Shown here piece after piece: positions 43,160 to 43,785 of a DNA stretch of 43,785 nucleotides. Origin of the DNA: an uncultured Chelatococcus sp. (GTDB taxonomy: Bacteria; Pseudomonadota; Alphaproteobacteria; Rhizobiales; Beijerinckiaceae); assembly GCA_937863995.1 (NCBI GenBank), contig CALMIK010000094.1, positions 1-43,785 on the forward strand, in the 5' to 3' direction. The stretch's first letter is position 1, and each line of letters opens with the position of its first letter. The translations under genes and the position numbers were made by a program. Below the pieces are notes generated by a model, which searched no databases, was not told the DNA's origin, and was given only the letters and a program-made list of their open reading frames with translations.

Positions 43160-43785
43160 TCAGTCCCAGGGCGGCACCAGCGTGCTGCCCTCGTAGCGCA
43201 GGCCGCCGTCGCGGTCGCGCGCCAACAGGAGCGGACCGTCGAGATCGACCCAGTCCGCTCCTTCCGCCACCACGAGCGCCGGCGTCATGCCGAGCGACGT
43301 GCCCACCATGCAGCCGACCATGATGCGCAGGTCGAGCGCCGACGCTTCCCGCAGCAGCACCAGCGCATCGGTGAGGCCGCCGGTCTTGTCCAGCTTGATG
43401 TTGATGGCCGTGTACCAAGGCGGCAGGTCATCGAGCGAGGCGGCATCGTGGATGCTCTCGTCGGCGCAGATGGCGACCGGCGTATCGAGAGATGCGAGCG
43501 CCGCATCGTCGCCCGCCGGCAGCGGCTGCTCGATGAGTTCGACGCCCGCGCCCGCGCAGGCGGCAACGTTCGCGGCAAGATTTTCGGAAGTCCAGCCCTC
43601 GTTCGCGTCGACGACGAGGCGCGCTTGCGGCGCGCCCGCGCGCACGGCCGCGAGGCGCTCGGCATCGCCATCCGCACCGAGCTTGATCTTGAGCAGCGGC
43701 CGCGCAGACGCAAGCCGCGCCGCCTCGAACATCGCCTCAGGCGTGCCGAGGCTGATCGTGTAGGCGGTGAGCATCGGCCCGGGCT
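43160..43785 (-). CDS. dipeptide epimerase of the enolase superfamily, 3' part
   Basis: The C-terminal 208 residues of an enolase-superfamily epimerase; the 5' end is outside the window. The general base pair LLKIKLG (Lys-x-Lys), metal ligands VVDANEGW, IEQPLP and ADES, and the second base in INIKLDKTGGL fit the L-Ala-D/L-Glu epimerase group, which recycles murein peptides. The closing residues, DLDGPLLLARDRDGG, form the specificity loop of that group, but other dipeptide specificities are possible. An internal ATG at 43774 is not a start, because the frame continues to the window edge with family-like sequence. Confidence 0.88.
   Translation of the reverse strand, partial: PGPMLTAYTISLGTPEAMFEAARLASARPLLKIKLGADGDAERLAAVRAGAPQARLVVDANEGWTSENLAANVAACAGAGVELIEQPLPAGDDAALASLDTPVAICADESIHDAASLDDLPPWYTAINIKLDKTGGLTDALVLLREASALDLRIMVGCMVGTSLGMTPALVVAEGADWVDLDGPLLLARDRDGGLRYEGSTLVPPWD

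Noticed and set aside
1..43785. tRNA, rRNA, CRISPR arrays, insertion sequences, integrase or attachment sites
   Set aside because: I looked for their characteristic sequences on both strands and saw none. A dedicated search could still find a divergent small RNA.

Overview
This is a high-GC chromosomal segment of an alphaproteobacterium, most likely order Hyphomicrobiales (Rhizobiales). The evidence is its gene neighbourhoods: ppk-hdaA-AI-2E transporter beside purMN, rsmI-yraN-gshB, rnr-DUF983-NUDIX, rpoZ-rsh, slt/dapA-smpB, and the dacC-tmk-holB-metG-tatD-MBL operon. The single bifunctional RelA/SpoT-type Rsh with an RYKD motif and the HdaA protein agree with this. Family or genus cannot be fixed from the sequence alone. 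I see no rRNA, tRNA, CRISPR array, insertion sequence or prophage. Nearly all genes are core housekeeping genes; the accessory material is a few small islets.

Layout. 1-4222 (minus): ppk (cut by the window edge), hdaA, an AI-2E family permease and a CDP-alcohol phosphatidyltransferase. 4493-6291 (plus): purM-purN with a terminator, convergent with a lipoprotein of the penicillin-binding-protein-activator type. 7798-12140 (plus): rsmI-yraN and gshB, interrupted by an islet of tetR (minus), a RidA-like gene and a CPBP membrane protease; the tetR/ridA gap holds two near-identical palindromic operators. 12197-17263: nth and a DUF2244 gene divergent, hemW and rnr divergent. 17267-18575: a second islet with a HI1420/HI1419-type toxin-antitoxin pair (minus) under a perfect 16-bp palindrome. 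On the plus strand it also holds an unusual leader with several hairpins, a six-codon reading frame and a sequestered Shine-Dalgarno, in front of an 86-residue one-helix membrane protein. 18565-22750 (plus): DUF983, NUDIX, rpoZ and rsh. A 775-bp gap then precedes a LabA-like NYN protein and a family 5 uracil-DNA glycosylase (plus), which face smpB and dapA (minus). 26643-30126 (plus): a soluble lytic transglycosylase and an alpha/beta hydrolase. 30133-37848 (minus): a tightly packed rlpA-dacC-tmk-holB-metG-tatD-MBL operon. 38044-43785: a 953-residue 5'-nucleotidase/RTX-like/DUF4214 protein, a GH25 lipoprotein, aqpZ and the end of a dipeptide epimerase.

Themes. Cell-wall growth and turnover recur: lipoprotein activator, Slt, RlpA, DacC, DapA, GH25 and a probable L-Ala-D/L-Glu epimerase. 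Translation, stringent response and RNA quality control recur too: RsmI, RNase R, RpoZ, Rsh, SmpB, MetG. A third group serves replication and repair: HdaA, Nth, UDG, HolB, Tmk.

The most interesting element is the leader at about 18086-18314. It has two CU-rich and two AG-rich segments that can pair in alternative ways, like a translational attenuator, and it would control a small membrane protein and probably DUF983 and NUDIX. Other points worth a look are the twin-operator tetR/ridA-CPBP islet, a D,D-carboxypeptidase whose KTG motif reads LTG, a RidA-like protein without the usual arginine, and two copies of an interspersed palindromic repeat of about 100 bp.
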